Source: Trichoplax sp. H2 (Eukaryota; Placozoa; Uniplacotomia; Trichoplacea). Taken from it: 64,000 nucleotides of DNA. This document shows positions 27,901-38,569 of the stretch, one piece after another (positions within the stretch are counted from its first letter, which is position 1; every line of letters begins with the position of its first letter). Both the position numbers and the translations under genes were made by a program. Below the pieces are notes generated by a model, which was not told the origin of the DNA, did not search any database, and worked only from the letters and a program-made list of their open reading frames with translations. The stretch lies in NCBI GenBank assembly GCA_003344405.1, contig NOWV01000013.1, positions 124,001-188,000 on the forward strand, read 5' to 3'.

Positions 27901-28625
27901 ATAGATGGATCGATTGATAGATGATGATTGAAATCAATCAATCCATGTCTAGTGCAGTCATTGAGAGCAGATCGCCCAAAAAAGATTGGTTGAAGATACC
28001 AATTTGTCGTTGTGTATAAAGATGAAAATAGCCTACTGTAAAACAAGCCATTCCTGCAAGCTAATGGGTCGATTTTAGCCCTTTTCAAAGTTGGTAGTAT
28101 CCTATTGTCACTATTTGCAAAGTAAAGTAATGCATAGCAGGACATGGTTGATCGTTGTTATCGACACCTTGTCGCCATGATCCAAGTTGCAAGTTGTCCG
28201 CCATGGAGAGACACCCCCTAGCGTATCGCATCAACAAGGTTGCAAGGATACTTGGTTCAACCTGTCTCTCTCTCTACGATTATGATATGATAGCACTGGA
28301 ATGAAGCCACGATCACTCTCTGTATGGACTGTCTTGCATCATGCAATTGATACTATCGCCATCTTTGTTGGCCCTAATTGGCATTTTCTAGAGTAGAAAA
28401 GAAAGCAAAACACCAACTTACCTCATCATTGGAGACGTTCCAACATCGAATAATTGAATCCCTACAAGCTGTGTAGAGGTAATTATTATTTTGATCAATC
28501 TGTAGTGCGTTGATACCGGAACGATGACGCCTTTCCGATTCATCACGAATGGTAAAGGTCAAAATAGTTTTAACTTTGTGGTTGTTGGTGTATCCACGGC
28601 TGGAATTATAATGATTACTGGCCAT
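21988..28625 (-). CDS. WDR48: WD repeat protein 48 (USP1-associated factor 1)
   Basis: This encodes a beta-propeller cofactor that activates the deubiquitinases USP1, USP12 and USP46, so it acts in DNA repair and signalling. Exon 1 (28422-28625) has the start and [13 protein letters not shown] with [10 protein letters not shown]. Exon 2 (25689-25750) gives [20 protein letters not shown]. Exon 3 (25326-25529) gives [24 protein letters not shown] and [11 protein letters not shown]. Further WD-repeat exons follow ([59 protein letters not shown]). The C-terminal ancillary domain includes [21 protein letters not shown] and [13 protein letters not shown], and ends [20 protein letters not shown] before a serine/asparagine-rich tail and stop. 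Coverage of the family is nearly complete. Exons 1 and 2 are out of phase when joined directly, so a small intervening exon was not located. The gene is divergent from the NDUFB2-like gene. Confidence 0.95.
26281..27050. repeat. Tandem repeat, about 7 copies of 108-117 bp
   Basis: The phrase AGTATTAGCTTTGATAAGCA and variants begins each unit at about 26281, 26389, 26503, 26610, 26720, 26838 and 26949. Each is followed by a variant of ATGGATAGAAATAATCTATC, an AT-rich middle, and an ending like ATTCTTTCCATATTCGACTA ATTTAAAA. Copies are well diverged (substitutions and small indels), so the array is old. It lies wholly inside the WDR48 intron and is AT-rich, unlike the pentamer arrays. Confidence 0.88.
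27522..27532 (+). repeat. Run of 11 guanines
   Basis: A homopolymer of eleven G in an AT-rich intron. Such runs are prone to sequencing length errors and polymorphism. It has no coding consequence here. Confidence 0.9.
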
Positions 28626-31188
28626 ATTTCTTCATTTTAATCGCCTCTCCTGTTTACTCCCCAACAATTGGACAAGAACGAAGGTTGCGCTCGCCTACAA
28701 AGCGCTGCCTTCCAACCATCCATCCGTCCCACGCGCCTGCCTACTACGGTAGTGCCTGGTCTCCACTCCTGGTCAGTGTATCGTGGAGCAGATTGAGCCC
28801 GGTGTAATCCACTGCATCATCGAATGTACCGTCATGGCATACTGTACGACTTGGACAAGTCCACCGTACGGTACAGTACCGTACAGTACAATAGTCATCG
28901 TACTACTGTACTATGTACTGTAGTAAGAGACTGTAGACTGGAAAAACAAGCCACACTATACAGTACAGTTCTTCTATTGAAAGTAGTGTTCTATTGGGAC
29001 CATAAGGTGAAGCTGCGGAACTGGATGATTTGCTTCCTTTTGTGACGGCAGTGGGGCAGTACAGTACTTTTACTCTCTGGCTACAGTATTCGTACTGTAA
29101 CTTGTGTATTGTAGTACTGTAATAATCTACAGTACTGTACAGTCAGGTACAGTACTTTTACTCCCTGACTACAGTATTCGTACTGTAACTCTTGCAACTC
29201 TTGTACTGTAACTCTTGTAACTCTTCTTACTCCCTGACTACAGTACAGTATTCGTACTATAATTCGTGTATTGTAGTACTGTGATCGACAGTCCAGTACA
29301 GTACAGTATGTACTGTACTTTTACTGCCTGACTACAGTATTTAAACTGTAATTCCTGTATTGTAGTACTGTACACTGTACCGTACAGTACTGTACTGTAC
29401 TGTAATCTGCTGTCCGGTACAGTACTTTTACTCCCTGACTACAGTATTCGTACTGTAATTCACTGTCAGATCACGATCAGGGACTACTGTACAGTACAGT
29501 ACTCGACTCATGAGTGGATTGACTCACTTCTCAAGTCACACTACAACTGTCCGTCACAGAGAAATGACTGAGGAACTACGGTACAGTACAGTATAAACTG
29601 ACAGTGAAAGGTCTAGACAGTGTACTGTACTGTACTGTACAGTACAAAGAAAATGCGCCATCCTACAGTACAGTATATGACTTTTGCGGACTGAGGCTGC
29701 AAGTTACTGTTCGTCCGTCCAGGCGTAGCGATCCATCTGTCGACACAACAGTCTACAGCACAGTACTGTACTGTATAGAAATTGGCCATTGACAGAGACA
29801 TGACACCGTTCAGTACACTGCAGTACAGTACTGTATGTTGCATTAGTACAGTATGTACAATACCACGGACTACTGTACAGTGTACAGTACTGTACTGTAC
29901 GTGCAATGTAAAGAGACTGTACAGTGTACTGTACTGTACTGTACATTGTCGACTGTACGCACTACGCAGTATCATACTGTATCATACTGTACTGTACAGT
30001 ATGATATGATAGAGCATGGTTTGAATCGAACCTTTCTCAGGTCTATCAGTATCCATGAGAGATTGAGTGAACTGATATACTGTACAGTACATTGTACAGT
30101 AGACTGTACTCTACAGTGTGCAGTACTGTACTATTTCCAAGGGAACATCGCAACAGACCTGCAGTGGATAATACTCACTCTACTCACACTAGGCCTTGTT
30201 AACGCAGTCCAATCGTGTACAGTGTACAGTACAGTATACAGTACAGTACTGTACAGTTGGACAGTAAACCGAACATACTGTACAGTACTGTCGATAGACT
30301 GACCAACTCATTGAGTGAACTGATGTACAGTACATTGTACAGTAGACTGTACTCTACAGTGTGCAGTACTGTACTATTTCCAAGGGAACAACGCAACAGA
30401 CCTGCAGTGGATAAAACTCACTCTACTCACCCTAGGCCTTGTTAACGCAGTCCAATCGTGTACAGTGTACAGTACAGTACAGTATACAGTACAGTACTGT
30501 ACAGTTGGACAGTAAACCGAACATACTGTACTGTCGATAGACTGACCAACTCTGGAAAAGGACGGACTGCTTCAACGGTGTGCTGTCGACGCCGTTTCTC
30601 CTCCAACTTCTCCGCAGCTGGCTAGTCCTGTTGCTCATCTCTTTTTCTACCTTCAAAACATTACTGGTAGGTTATTCAACTTGTTGTCTTTTTAATAAAT
30701 AAAACCACGTAGCGCTGTCCAATAAACTACTGACTGTAATGACGTATGGTATGGAATCAGCAACCCTCATGTGTACAACATAGCCAAGTCAATGTAGCGC
30801 GCACCACGCCATGTTTACCCTGTTGATGACTGTTCATCATGAACGTCTGCAGCAGTCTTCCAATAGTTTGCTCAGCAAACGCATTCCAATTCGATCCTTC
30901 TAAGGCGATAGTGGTTCATGACGTTATCCCTTATAAGTAGCTTGTATCATACGTATCTATCCAATGAATCGATTCATGTTCATTGCGATCGTTATTTTAC
31001 ACTCACTAGCGTTAACTTCGATCATTTTCAACTAAACAAACGACGATAATAGCGTATCAATTAAAAACAGTCCATGCTAATCAACTGTAGACAAGCTATC
31101 GTAATGTACAGCTACAAAAGCCATCCATAACATTTTGCTATAAATTAATGCCAATATCATCAATTCTTTCAATTTTAGATCCAATACA
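28626..31188. promoter_or_regulatory. Bidirectional promoter region, WDR48/NDUFB2-like
   Basis: This is 2.56 kb between two divergent start codons. The first 200 bp beside WDR48 is comparatively GC-rich. The middle 1.7 kb is pentamer array 2. The last 600 bp (about 30560-31188) is non-repetitive and probably contains the NDUFB2-like promoter. A splice-acceptor-like TTTTAG lies about 10 bp before that gene's ATG, so an upstream non-coding exon is possible. Confidence 0.5.
28824..30560. repeat. ACAGT/ACTGT pentamer array 2, with two kinds of longer repeat
   Basis: Pentamer runs in both orientations dominate. Two higher-order families lie inside. From about 29060 to 29460, a unit containing ACTTTTACTCCCTGACTACA and TATTCGTACTGTAA occurs about five times at 80-105 bp spacing. 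From about 30060 to 30560, a 248 bp unit is present twice: GAGTGAACTGAT begins at 30065 and again at 30313, followed by TTTCCAAGGGAACA, CGCAACAGACCTGCAGTGGA, CTAGGCCTTGTTAACGCAGT and GACAGTAAACCGAACATACT in both copies. The two 248 bp copies are nearly identical, so this duplication is recent. The longer units are not shared with array 1; only the pentamer is. Confidence 0.9.
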
Positions 31189-31604
31189 ATGAGGCGGGCT
31201 GTCGTATTACCTCCGCCTCAATTTAGGCAGGTATTTTTATCCAAATTTTTTGGTGGCATGATGTGGTTTTGGATGATGTGGCGATGTAAACATGATTGGA
31301 GAGATACTTTGGTGAGTTGATCCTTACTAATGTATATACATAAGTTAATATCGACTGATATATGGAAATGGATTATTGTACTACATCACTGTATCGAGCG
31401 TAATCCTGAATTTCAGAAATTGGACAGAGTCATTCACTTGCTAACCTTATCGTTCAATTTGTACAATTTACTACCATCAACCTATTTACTTTGCTATACT
31501 ATGAATATGACTCGATCCTAAAAGTTCAAATAATTCTATTATAGGGATTGGAACATCATTGGTCACTTGAAGTATATGAAAAGAGGCACAAACATAGTGA
31601 ATAA
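31189..31604 (+). CDS. NDUFB2: NDUFB2-like mitochondrial complex I subunit
   Basis: A small two-exon gene encodes about 60 residues. Exon 1 is 31189-31311 and exon 2 is 31545-31604, joined in phase. The core FFGGMMWFWMMWRCKHDW, one short aromatic/methionine-rich membrane helix followed by a basic/His segment, resembles the single helix of NDUFB2 (AGGG subunit) in the membrane arm of NADH:ubiquinone oxidoreductase. The N-terminal PPPQFRQ block is compatible with the mature family N-terminus. The C-terminus (HHWSLEVYEKRHKHSE) does not look like the acidic proline-rich vertebrate tail. A mitochondrial presequence is not evident and could lie in an upstream exon, since a splice acceptor-like site precedes the ATG. 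Family assignment rests mainly on the helix and the size. Confidence 0.6.
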
Positions 31605-32806
31605 TATACAGTAAATGCTCTCCTAACGCATGCCGTCCTAAATATTAATTACCAATTGTAAGGAATCTATGATCATTTCAAGTACGCATAGCAATCAGCT
31701 GGTGAATCATCCTACCAGTTACACTTTTCTTGTTTACATGTCAAATTCGTTTTGCTACTGAAGCAACTAATGATAACACCATGTTACTATATTCGATAAT
31801 AGCCTAAATTACAATTTTGCTGTTATGACTTTGGTCAACGTTCAAGAAAGCAACCTGTCAAATTACTCTCTTCCGTAATACAGTACTATACTATCCTGGA
31901 AGAGAAAGACAATTTTTCGGGGATATTATCTCTGTGTTGTACAGTGTGCATGCGTGTCTCTATGTCGCTAAAACTCTGTTATACAATCTACGTAAAAACA
32001 ATTTGGTTCAAAATAAAGTAAAGCTTGCTCTAATTTTCAGCGATAAGATGAAAACATTGGATATCCAGTAATTGGTTCGTACTTTTTCAGAATAGCTCGG
32101 TACCCTGGTCATAAATGTAACTATGAAAGCCATGATAGCTCATCTGATACTTTATTTATCATTACTCATGATCTCTAAAAAATTTTAACCAAACCCTTTG
32201 CGATAAGATGAAAACATACGATATCAAGTAATTGTTCATACTGTTCACAATAACTAGGTACCGCGGTCATTGACGTAAATATGAAAGCTATGATAGCAGA
32301 TCTTATACTTTATTTATCATTATTCATGCTTTCTAAAATTTCAACAAAGAGTTAAAAAGAAACTCGATTAAGGCTACAAAACTTGAGTCAATCAATATAG
32401 AAATAATCTTCAAAAAATTCACCGACCAAATAATTATAAATTTGCTATCCTACATTATTTCCCAAAAACCTCACTGGGGTATGTACGCCGTAAATACAGC
32501 ATTGAAATGCAGTCCGCCATGAAATATAGAATCTTATATTCGAGAAATTTAAATTTTTCGATAGTATTACACAAATCATTAAAGTATATCGATACAAGAC
32601 TGGGTTTATAATACAGTAAATTTATACAACATCCCTTACAATGATGTTAACAAAGTGAAGGAAATCGAACAATATAGTAGTATTCGTTATATGTTTAATT
32701 TACTATGAAATAGATGCGATACTATGATCTAAATAGAGCTAAAACGATTTCGGTAGGACTAGCATGAATAAAATATTTCAACGACCCCATTTAATGTTGT
32801 GTCCTG
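31605..32806. other. Convergent intergenic region NDUFB2-like/GTF2E2
   Basis: 1.2 kb between facing stop codons, AT-rich and without coding-like frames. Its only visible structure is a 160 bp tandem duplication (32041-32350). No pentamer array is present. Confidence 0.6.
32041..32350. repeat. Tandem duplication, two copies of about 160 bp
   Basis: CGATAAGATGAAAACAT starts at 32041 and again at 32201. Both copies continue with AGCTCGGTACC/AACTAGGTACC, TATGAAAGC(C/T)ATGATAGC and ATACTTTATTTATCATTA. Divergence is moderate. It lies between two 3' ends and shows no terminal inverted repeats or ORF, so a mobile element is not supported. Confidence 0.85.
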
Positions 32807-35589
32807 TTACTTATCAGTTTTCGTTACTATATCGGAATAATCCTTCAGCGTATCCTTATCAAGATGAGTATTAGTAAACTTGAATTGGCGAGACCTTTTC
32901 GATTGCCTAGGATTTTTGCGCGGTGGTGCCTTTACATAACAAAAAAGAAGATATAGCTTTACACTAGACTATATTGAGTTAAAATGCGTAGCAATTATCG
33001 TACATTTAAAATTAAAAATCATACATTAAACTGTCACCAATTACCAGACTAGTATTTAAATACAAAATTGACAGTATACACATTGGTCAAGTGTTTTCAT
33101 AGAAAAGATAACTTCAGTACAAGGTAAGATGCTACGACAAAAGTTGACACCCTCAGCACAAAACTAACATCGGCAGTTGAAAATTATCCCATCGATCACT
33201 TACTTTTCTTTTGGTGCGACCTGAATCTTCCATGACAGTTATTCCAGCTAAATAAATTCGATAAATTAGAGGATACTCGCAATTACTCTCAACACTGTAA
33301 GAATGTCATGCTAATCAAGAGTAATCTGCTATCGCGATTACGCATTGCTACATTACCCTTTTTGAGGTACACTTCGATATCGATTTCAGATACATCTACA
33401 CTAACGCTATACCACAATTGTTTAAATTCTACAGAAAGTAGAAATGTAAACCATTTCGCGTTACTTAACAGCAAATCTGATTTTTATCAATGCAAACTCT
33501 GACTACCTTCGGATACGTCAAACTTATTCTTGATATCATTGAAGTATATGACTTGTTTTTTATCATTCGGTCTGGTAAGGATAGTAACCGAGTCATCTAG
33601 ATTCTTTATGGTACAAATATCAATTGGTATTTCTATGAGAAGTAGCTTCGTAATACCCGTTATAAAATGGGCACAGTCGAATCTATATACGTATTTATTA
33701 TTAAGCACCTTCTACGCATACTTATGAAAGATCAAAAGTTATAATTCTGTACTATCGAACTTTAGAATTGAATAAAAAGAGTAACCTTTATTATGTTTTC
33801 AGAGTTGGGCAAACTTTCCTTCACATCATCAATATAAACGCCACCTAAGCCATTCTCATAACGTTTCTTTAAAAATCGATAGAGCTGTTTCTTACTCTTG
33901 ATATCGAATTTTGGCTAAAAGTATAACAAAGATAAAACTGATGTATTACGTTTGATTTCAATTAACATTATCTAATATGCAACTTGAAATACTGTAGTAA
34001 CTATCCGATCGTTAATGCAGTACCAATACCATGTCACACAATTTAAAGCTACTAACTATTCTTAACTAACTAGCAACAAGACAATGATAGCCAATAAAGA
34101 TTTCATGCTTTGTAATACCTTGAATTTGAATTTACCATCTTGAATACTTATCTTCTCATTATTTACTAAAGCCTAAATAGATGGTAGGTATTTGTCATGT
34201 CAGGCATAAGCAGTCTAGTAATATTACAAATATTACTCAGACAATTACAAAGCAGCATCAATGCTTACAAATTGATCTGCTACTGAAATATTTCACCATC
34301 AATATCAAAATTATGTAGCATATGATGCTACAATAATACCAACAGTTATAGCATAACATTTGTAATATTTGTAGTTGTGTGGTAAGCTTACATGCTTTGC
34401 GAGCCAATCTTTGTCGGTAGATTCAATATCGGTAGTCTGAGTTCGATCAAGTAATTCATCAAGAGACAGTGGAGAATTTTCACCATATTGGTAGCGTTCC
34501 TATAGAGGCAACGCAAAAAAGTAAGCGTATTAGCGAAAAGAAGCCCACTACTAACATTCCTCTCGGTATACATCATAAACTCTACTTACTTTCATGTAAT
34601 TAACAATCTTATTTAATACCCCAAATCTACTCCGCGATCGTCCAGTAGTTAGCTTATAATTATATGATTTACTTCCTAGAAAGTAACAAGTCAGGTAAAG
34701 ATTTTACAAAGTATTCACTTAATACTTGAAGTATGAATAGTAAATATCCAGTGTAATAACATGCATTGTAATTAATGACTCTCTGTCGGAGTGTCGGTGA
34801 AGCAGTAAATCGTTTACAGTCTATGACTAGCTTCCACGACAGAAAACGAAAAGCAATCTACAGTCTTGGACAGGATAATTGTCACTCACTGCTTCAATTT
34901 ACTGTATCAATGATTAACAATTCATCCATTTATTATACTTTTGTAGGTTAAGCTACGGAAAAATCTTGTTTATTTGTTAGTGATTATGTTAAACAGGATG
35001 AAGGATTGATATATCTATAAATTTGAAAGTGCCTTAAGTTCAGTAGGAGACTATAACTGTAAGACTCTTTTTTTAAAGTCATCCTGCTAAGCTCCTATAC
35101 CACTAGTGCGAGTGTTCTCCTATCTATTAGAGTAGTTACTGTAGCAAATTAATGCATATTTTGATTACGATGGCGCAGTGACCTTCAAAGTAGTCATCTT
35201 TCTGCCAATCACATATATACTGTACGAGTATCTATCATGCTCAATTCTTTAGCAGATTACAGCGTTAGGACTAGGAGATCGATTCATAGAAATAGCATGC
35301 CCTCTAATCTAATCCATGCTAGCACATCCCTGTAGTAGTTACAATTACAATAAATCCATACTAATTTAGCCATAGCATCCATTGACAGCCTTTCGTCGAT
35401 AATTTAATACATTACTGTATGGTCGTGAGCAATATTGGTACCTGATGTTGCAGGAGTTGAAGTAAATGTTTTAACTGATTTCTCGGGCTTGAATTTAGTA
35501 ACCGGTTGAGATTTCCTTTTCTCCACACTTGGCTGAGCCAATTGGCGGTTAATAAATTTTTGACGTTCTTTAGCTAATGCCGGATCCAT
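32807..35589 (-). CDS. GTF2E2: General transcription factor IIE subunit 2 (TFIIE beta)
   Basis: This encodes the small subunit of TFIIE, which stabilises promoter melting and recruits TFIIH to RNA polymerase II. The start at 35589 gives MDPALAKERQKFINRQL, close to the family N-terminus. Successive exons encode the forkhead-like core domain SRFGVLNKIVNYMK (about 34620), SPLSLDELLDRTQTTDI (about 34440), ALVNNEKISIQDGKFKFK (about 34150), then KKQLYRFLKKRYENGLGGVY (about 33850) and VTILTRPNDKKQVIYFND (about 33560). EFKQLWYSVSVDVSEIDIE follows at about 33420, then MEDSGRTKRK, and the last exon carries a basic stretch and LDKDTLKDYSDIVTK before the stop at 32807. Order and content agree with a protein of about 290 residues, as in human. 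No break is visible. It shares a convergent boundary with the NDUFB2-like gene and is tandem with CDCA3-like. Confidence 0.95.
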
Positions 35590-38569
35590 TGGAGTTATTT
35601 CTTGTTCAATGAGACGTAATATAAGAAAATGAAGGTAAAAGGAACTAGAGAATGAATGATAATACTGGAAGGGTTAAAATATTACTGTAAACTACTGAAT
35701 CATTATCCCTCTTGAAGTACTGGCAACGATCAAATTTGGCCAATATTGGTACTGCGTTCGAACAAGCAATCGCTAAAAGAGGATGCAGGCATTCAGTGTG
35801 TACTGTTCAGGTCCGGTGATGGACGTACTTCTGTCCGCGTTTTCTCTCTTTAGAACTCTTTTAGAGGTCCATAAAAATATTGATCAAGATTCTCTTCAAG
35901 AAGAAGCCCATGCCTTGAATGACAAAAAGAGCTCAGTCCTGCTGTTCCATATATATTGAGTACACTATGAACAGAATGACTGCTTTCATACAGTATACAG
36001 TACTGTGTCAGACAGTATTTAAAACTATCGTCTAGCCCAGCTGGCAAAGCCTTTTACTGTACAGTATGTGATAGAAAGACCGACATGATACAGTAAAGTT
36101 GAATACATTAACACGAGCAATAGGGTTCCAGGTTGAAAGTGCAAATCCAAATTTTCCAAATTGATCATTGTAGCAATAATACATACTACAACTTCAACTC
36201 ATTTATGGAATTAAGTAGAGAGAAATGATGCTACTGTAAGGTATCATGCAGTGTACAAAGGCGTTTCTTTTCAAGTGAATCTAGTTTTAGCGTAGCTGAA
36301 CTCTGTAAACAGTCCATTTGACTACAACTTGAACTCGTTTATGGAATCAAGTAGAGAGAGACGATGATACTAGAAGGTATCATGCAGTGTACAAAAGCGT
36401 TTCTTTTTAAGGGAATCTAGTTTTAGCGTAGCTGAACACTGTAAATAGTCCATTTTATACAATATAATATCATTAATGGTCGTCAATATTGCACTGACTT
36501 ATCATAAAGTCGAAATTCTTCTACAATCATAGGCTTGTATATATATACCACTATTAAGAACACTAATGTATTACCGTGTATTCGAAGAATGGACTAAGAA
36601 ATAAAAATCGTCAAAATATCGATTTGTAGAATATATAGAGTATTAACGATAAGCACAAGTGATCGAATATTACGGCATTAATTATTATAATTATACACGC
36701 ATTGTATACGCGTATAGTATATCGAGAATTATACAGCAGTTATTTATTATACAGTATAATGTACGTATATTGTATAAATTAACGTCCGCATATATACTGA
36801 ATAATGGCTTATTTCCATCGGTGTGTTACATTTTAAATCTATAAATATATAAAATCCAATCTTACTGCAGTAGAACCTGAATTTGTCATGAATATCGTGT
36901 AGATTTGTAATAAATTGTAAATTTCTCTACGATGGCAGTGTTACAAATAACCAACTGGGCACAGTACAGCATATTAGAAAGATAAGGAATAAATCATCAA
37001 AATATTGACGGGAATATCCAGGGGTTAACATACATGTGTGGCTAAATTGTTAAAACTATTTATAGCTCTTCAACTATAATTTTCAATAGCTCCTTATTTA
37101 AATCTTCACTGCATAACCTATTACTTTCTGTATTTATTTTTTATAAATACAGAATTGATGTACAGTATGCGTATGTTACGTTATGATATACGAGCACATA
37201 ACAACTATACGTATTGCACACTATGCACAGATGTGTAGTGTAGGGGCTAGGAAAAATAGCCGCATAAGTACATTTAAATATGCATATAGCCTGCTTATAG
37301 CAAAGTATACCAGTATGTGTCCGCATGCTTATTTCACATCGAGCTATTTTGCACATATGATTGCGGTGTCTATAGTACATTGGCAACATTAAAAATATAG
37401 ATATTAACAATTTATTTGAAAAAGGCCTTTATTACCGCCTATGATCATCGAGAGAAATCATAACCCCACTTAATTATATATTTAACAATTATTTATCTCA
37501 ACCGCATGTTACGTTTTACACATATAAAAATAAGTATATTGACCAATTTACAATAGGTGCTATAAAAGGTGGATGAGTGAGCATTATGAATGCATGTGGG
37601 ACTAACGCTCATGGCACATTGTATTAGGAAAGTATTACATTATGCCATACCAAACGATAATTACAGCACAGTAATATCTTGTCTACGTATATACGTATAT
37701 ACGTATACAAAATATATTTATTGTGCAGCATATCATAATATTGGTGTAATGGGATGCTGATAATATAATCATAAGTAATATATCAAATATCTAGATGTTT
37801 ATAATGATGATGTGTAAGGTATAAAATAGAATATTATATTATGAAAAACATAGCAAGAAAATAAAAAGTTAGTATCGTAGAAACGTGAGAATGCACATAT
37901 AAAATAGTAGCAGTGTACATTAGCATATCTACCAATGCTATTAGCAATGTACATCTTAGTATAATTAATAGCAAAAGAATATCCCTCAAGGCCTTTAATA
38001 TACAGTAAAATACCTTAGATACGTACGTATTCAAGCTGACACAGCATAATCGATCATAATGTTGTATCAAATGTATCAGAATAACTTTTATACCAGCTAT
38101 GCATATGCAAAGGAACAACGAATAACCAACGATTTATCGGGATAAGCTCAATAACCAATTTGATAAAGCCACCCATTGTAGCATAATAGTCATTTAAGAG
38201 CAATACATAACATCATGCAGCGATAAAATGGCGAAAGTCGATTATTGGAAATCGTAATTAATTCAGCAATATTTGTATGACATATTTTCTTATACTATTG
38301 AAGGAACATGTTTTAATTACACTTTTAGTACTACGGTATACAGTATAGTAAAACCTTTTATATCGTTGCGATAGTAATTTTTAATAATAAAGCAAAAATC
38401 ATTATCTACAAGTTGAATAGATGGAATGTATAACTGTAGGAAAGACGAGTACATGATATTATTGACATTCTATGGAATAAATCCCGTATCCAGCTTACTT
38501 CGCTATCTTTAATATAGCTAAGAGATGAGCATTTGGGGAGATAGAAAGAACGTATAATCGAGAGTGTTA
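35590..38569. other. Intergenic region between GTF2E2 and CDCA3-like
   Basis: Three kilobases between the 5' end of GTF2E2 and the 3' end of the CDCA3-like gene. It contains a few pentamer-type motifs 0.4 kb upstream of GTF2E2 (about 35990-36066), a 136 bp duplication (36185-36456) and then very AT-rich sequence with alternating TATACGTATA runs (about 37685-37710). ORFs of 60-94 codons occur, but they lack coding character and homology that I recognise. Confidence 0.55.
36185..36456. repeat. Tandem duplication, two copies of 136 bp
   Basis: ACTACAACTT starts at 36185 and 36321. Both copies share GGTATCATGCAGTGTACAAA, GCGTTTCTTTT and AATCTAGTTTTAGCGTAGCT followed by GTCCATTT. Similarity is high, so the event looks fairly recent. 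It lies in the upstream region of GTF2E2. Confidence 0.88.

Larger units (their letters stand above)
25751..28421 (-). other. Long intronic region of WDR48, 2.7 kb
   Basis: This region separates the first two located coding exons. It carries a seven-copy tandem repeat (26281-27050), an 11-base G tract (27522-27532) and otherwise unremarkable sequence. It should also hide a short exon, because the flanking exon phases do not match. I searched by eye for a reading like the family's linker between the first two WD blades and found no convincing candidate. Confidence 0.6.

Noticed and set aside
28824-30656. Open frames up to 149 codons on both strands
   Set aside because: Same cause: pentamer repeat translation, with no independent coding signal or family match.
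36659-38118. Open frames of 61-94 codons on both strands
   Set aside because: Low-complexity, Y/I/H-rich translations of AT-rich sequence, overlapping each other on opposite strands.
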